DNA of 64,000 bases from Anopheles merus (lineage: Eukaryota; Arthropoda; Insecta; Diptera; Culicidae), in contig NC_054082.1 of NCBI RefSeq assembly GCF_017562075.2, positions 28,526,231 through 28,590,230 of the forward strand. The letters run 5' to 3'. The translations under genes and the position numbers were made by a program. The notes under the pieces are model-generated. The model did no database searches and was not told the origin of the DNA. It saw nothing but the letters and a program-made list of their open reading frames with translations. Of the stretch, positions 61,386-64,000 are shown one piece after another. Position 1 is the first letter of the stretch, and the number at the start of each line of letters is the position of its first letter.

Positions 61386-63871
61386 AGCACACGCTCGCCT
61401 TCTTTGCGAGACTCTCACGCCGAAGTTACCAGCGGCAGATCCTTTTTAACTTTTTGAGATGCCTACTGCGACGACGACGATCAACAAGGAAGATATATCG
61501 GTCGAGTTATTTATGCACCGCGTTGTTGTTGTTGTTGTCGTTGTGGTATGGTCGAGCTGTGTCGTCTCCGTTTGTGTTGCTGCGAGCCGGCGGCAACAAA
61601 AACGTGCTACAAATATAGTTGGCCACAACAGTCGACCCATGGCACATCCACTCCTTGGGTGTGCTCTACTCCCACTCTCTCTGTCCTCTCTCTCCCTCTC
61701 TCTCTCTCTTCGATCCGATCTCCCGTGCTTGTTGGGAAAAGACGTTGATGATCGGTGTGTATCAGATAGATAGAGAGATCCGTTGTCCGCGCGTTGTGGG
61801 AAGACGTCATTTCTGTGATGTGGTGTTTATTTTGTTTGTTTGATCTGTTGTTTTTTTCTTCTTCTTTTAATTATGTTTTCCTCACACTCTGGTGAGGGTG
61901 TGGGGTGGACAATTTTTACCTCCCTCGCTCTGGTTGTTGTTGGTTGTTATCTCTAGCACCCGAACCGTTGAACCGGTACGAACAACCCCCTCTCTTCACC
62001 CCTTTTTGCGTTTTTGCGAAGGTCGTCGATATAAGGGGGGAGCCTGCTTGTTCGTCTTTCGGGCGGAACAGTCTAATACTACAGCAGAAACAACAAAAAA
62101 ACAGAGCACACAACGTGCTTTTTTCTTCGCGATGAAGGAAATAGCAATGGACAAAACACGATGAATCGGATCTGTTTTTTTTTTTTGTTTCACTTCTTTT
62201 TACATTCACGACAGACTCACAAAAACCTGTCGTAACTGGTCGGACGGAACAATTTCATGTCAAAGAAAGAGCAAAACTGTGGTGTAAGTAAGACCAAACC
62301 CGTGAGAATCATCACAATCCCGCACGAATGATACATGTGCAATATTTACTTGTTTATGCCATGTAATACGCACCAGCAAGAATGCAAAACATTCACATTG
62401 AAGCAGGAATTGCACGTGGAATTGCCTTCCCTTACCACTTTTCCATCATCCGAAAGGTGTCACATTGAGTTGTGTTTGTACAGAATGGTTTTCGGTATTC
62501 TAGCTTAACCTGAGACATCTAAATTCAAGGGTAAAAAATGCCCCAAAATAATCCCTTTTACTTTCATTACAAACTCTACCAAACTCGAAGGACGCCGATT
62601 GCACACACTCTGACAATAACTACCAACCGCAATGCAAAGGAAAGGTGAAAATCAAGTAGCGAGTTGGTCGGTCGCCTTGTCGTGCCGTTTTGGAGAGATA
62701 GTAAGAAGAAGTCAAAAAAAAGCTGGCGTAAATTCGTGCATCAAAACAACAAACATCAATGGGTACCGGAAGTGCAGGGTAGGGGACGGTGGTGGCCCAC
62801 GGGTACATCATGGCGGTACCGTGTATTGTTGTTGTTATTTTGACGTTTGGCAACGCGGCGAGAGCGTCGCCGTCATCGCCGTGACCAAAAAGCAACCTAT
62901 CGGGAGAGCTGAGCTGATTAATTCGAATGAGGCTTAAAATGGCCTACACAAAAACAAGCATAAATCGCGCCCTACAATGTATTGTGCGGTCCCATCTTCC
63001 CTCCCCCTTTCACCAGCATTGTCCATTTGCCGGCAGTGCGGCTTTGGCAGATTCGGCCAGAAGCGAGATACGCAAAAGCGAATGACATTCAAGTGTGAGG
63101 CGCTTACGGGAGAAGCGCGAACAGTAGGCGATGGTGGCGGCGCCCGCTTACGACCAAGACGGGGAAATAGGCAACAATGTACTGCGCTGTAATCTTGGGC
63201 GATAGAAGAAGATGGCCAACGGAAAAGAGAGTGGAGCAGATTTCAATTATTAAACACATTCAGAAGTTCTGGGACCACATTGCCGCTGCCGCAGCACATT
63301 CAATCGCGGGCACACCGCCCCAGCACCCTGTAGCAGCAGCAGAAGCACCGGGGGTAGTAGCAAAACATCGTGGCAAAACCTATTGCGTGTTAAATTTGGC
63401 GATTCGACGACGACGACGACGTTGATGAGATTCGAACGGGTCGTCGTCACACACCACATCTCGCCGCAGCGCGCACACACTGAACGACGGCGGTGCGAGT
63501 GTGTGAGTGTTCTCGTCGCACGCAAACAGGGCCGCTGGTATGCGTTGTTGTGTACAGACGCAGCAGCGAACGTCGAACCGCGGTGCCTATGAGTATGTGT
63601 GCGTGTGTCTGTGTGTTTATAAACTCACGCCACATACAACGAAACGGCGAAACCGTTGCCCATTCACCGGAGGGATCGTACCATATCTACCCCCTTTCAC
63701 CCTTCGCACCCCTTCTTAACCTAACAAACCAAACGCGTTCGTTGTGTTCCGTTCTTCTTCATCACAAAAACATCCACCAAAACCCTTGAAAAGGCGAAGG
63801 GAAAGGGCCAGGCCAGAGGGTGCGGACTACGTGAGCAGCTGCTATTTCAATGTGTGCGTAGCTCGCGATCG

Positions 63872-63897
63872 GTACACACACACACACACACACACAC
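63872..63897. repeat. (CA)n microsatellite
   Basis: About 13 uninterrupted CA units. Confidence 0.9.
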
Positions 63898-64000
63898 GCC
63901 CGAGTCTGTTGACGTTGACTACGCACCCTTCATAGACACGCACACACTCGCAGCCGCTGGCAGATGTGTTGTATGTGCACACCACCACTGTGCGCGGCAC

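Larger units (their letters stand above)
60030..64000. other. Probable Lk6 upstream and first-intron region
   Basis: No coding exon could be supported. The Lk6 first coding exon, which must end with one base of a codon, is either short and hidden here or lies beyond the window. The region holds a minisatellite (60.1-60.7 kb), a C20 run (61366-61385), (GTT)n, (CT)n and (CA)n tracts, and GC-richer sequence from about 62.9 kb that could be promoter or leader. Confidence 0.45.

Overview
The window reads as nuclear DNA of a mosquito, most probably an Anopheles species. Genes are split by short GT-AG introns inside GC-rich, codon-biased exons, the surroundings are AT-rich and full of CA/CT microsatellites, and copies of a short tRNA-headed element that I recognise as Anopheles SINE200-like are scattered through the introns. 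All exon joins given here were worked out by hand from splice-site sequence, reading-frame phase and protein similarity remembered from the families. No transcript or database search was available.

Layout. About 0.1-21.3 kb (+): a Munc13-4/BAIAP3-type vesicle-priming gene with three possible 5' ends (coding starts at 2330, 10658 and 16863) feeding a common C2-MUN-C2 body. Its introns hold a complete succinate-semialdehyde dehydrogenase gene on the same strand (12.1-13.75 kb), a solo LTR, a Tigger-like MITE and SINEs. 24.1-40.3 kb (+): a second Munc13-4/BAIAP3-type gene. It shares nine intron positions and phases with the first, so the two are tandem paralogues, but it has lost several calcium-ligand positions in both C2 domains. 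41.4-43.0 kb (-): a four-exon gene for a secreted, YGPP-repeat protein that I do not recognise. 43.0-53.1 kb: no gene seen; pyrimidine-rich on the + strand, with CT repeats, and perhaps partly the 3' UTR of the next gene. 53.1-60.0 kb (-): an Lk6-type MAPK-interacting (MNK) protein kinase with a very long His/Gln/Asn-rich tail. Its first coding exon was not found. 60.0-64.0 kb: a degenerate GATTCC minisatellite, homopolymers and probable Lk6 upstream sequence.

The genes do not form a pathway. The paralogous pair should act in SNARE-dependent granule or lysosome exocytosis, SSADH in mitochondrial GABA breakdown, and Lk6 in eIF4E phosphorylation and growth control downstream of ERK. The most informative signals are the paralogue pair with diverged calcium-binding loops, the long alternative N-terminus, the same-strand nested SSADH gene, the orphan secreted gene, and a legible transposon layer: a solo LTR with target duplication, a TA-flanked MITE, two SINE families with a shared head, and a MITE nested in a SINE. 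I saw no CRISPR array, virus or tRNA gene, and nothing that looks like an undescribed multi-gene system.
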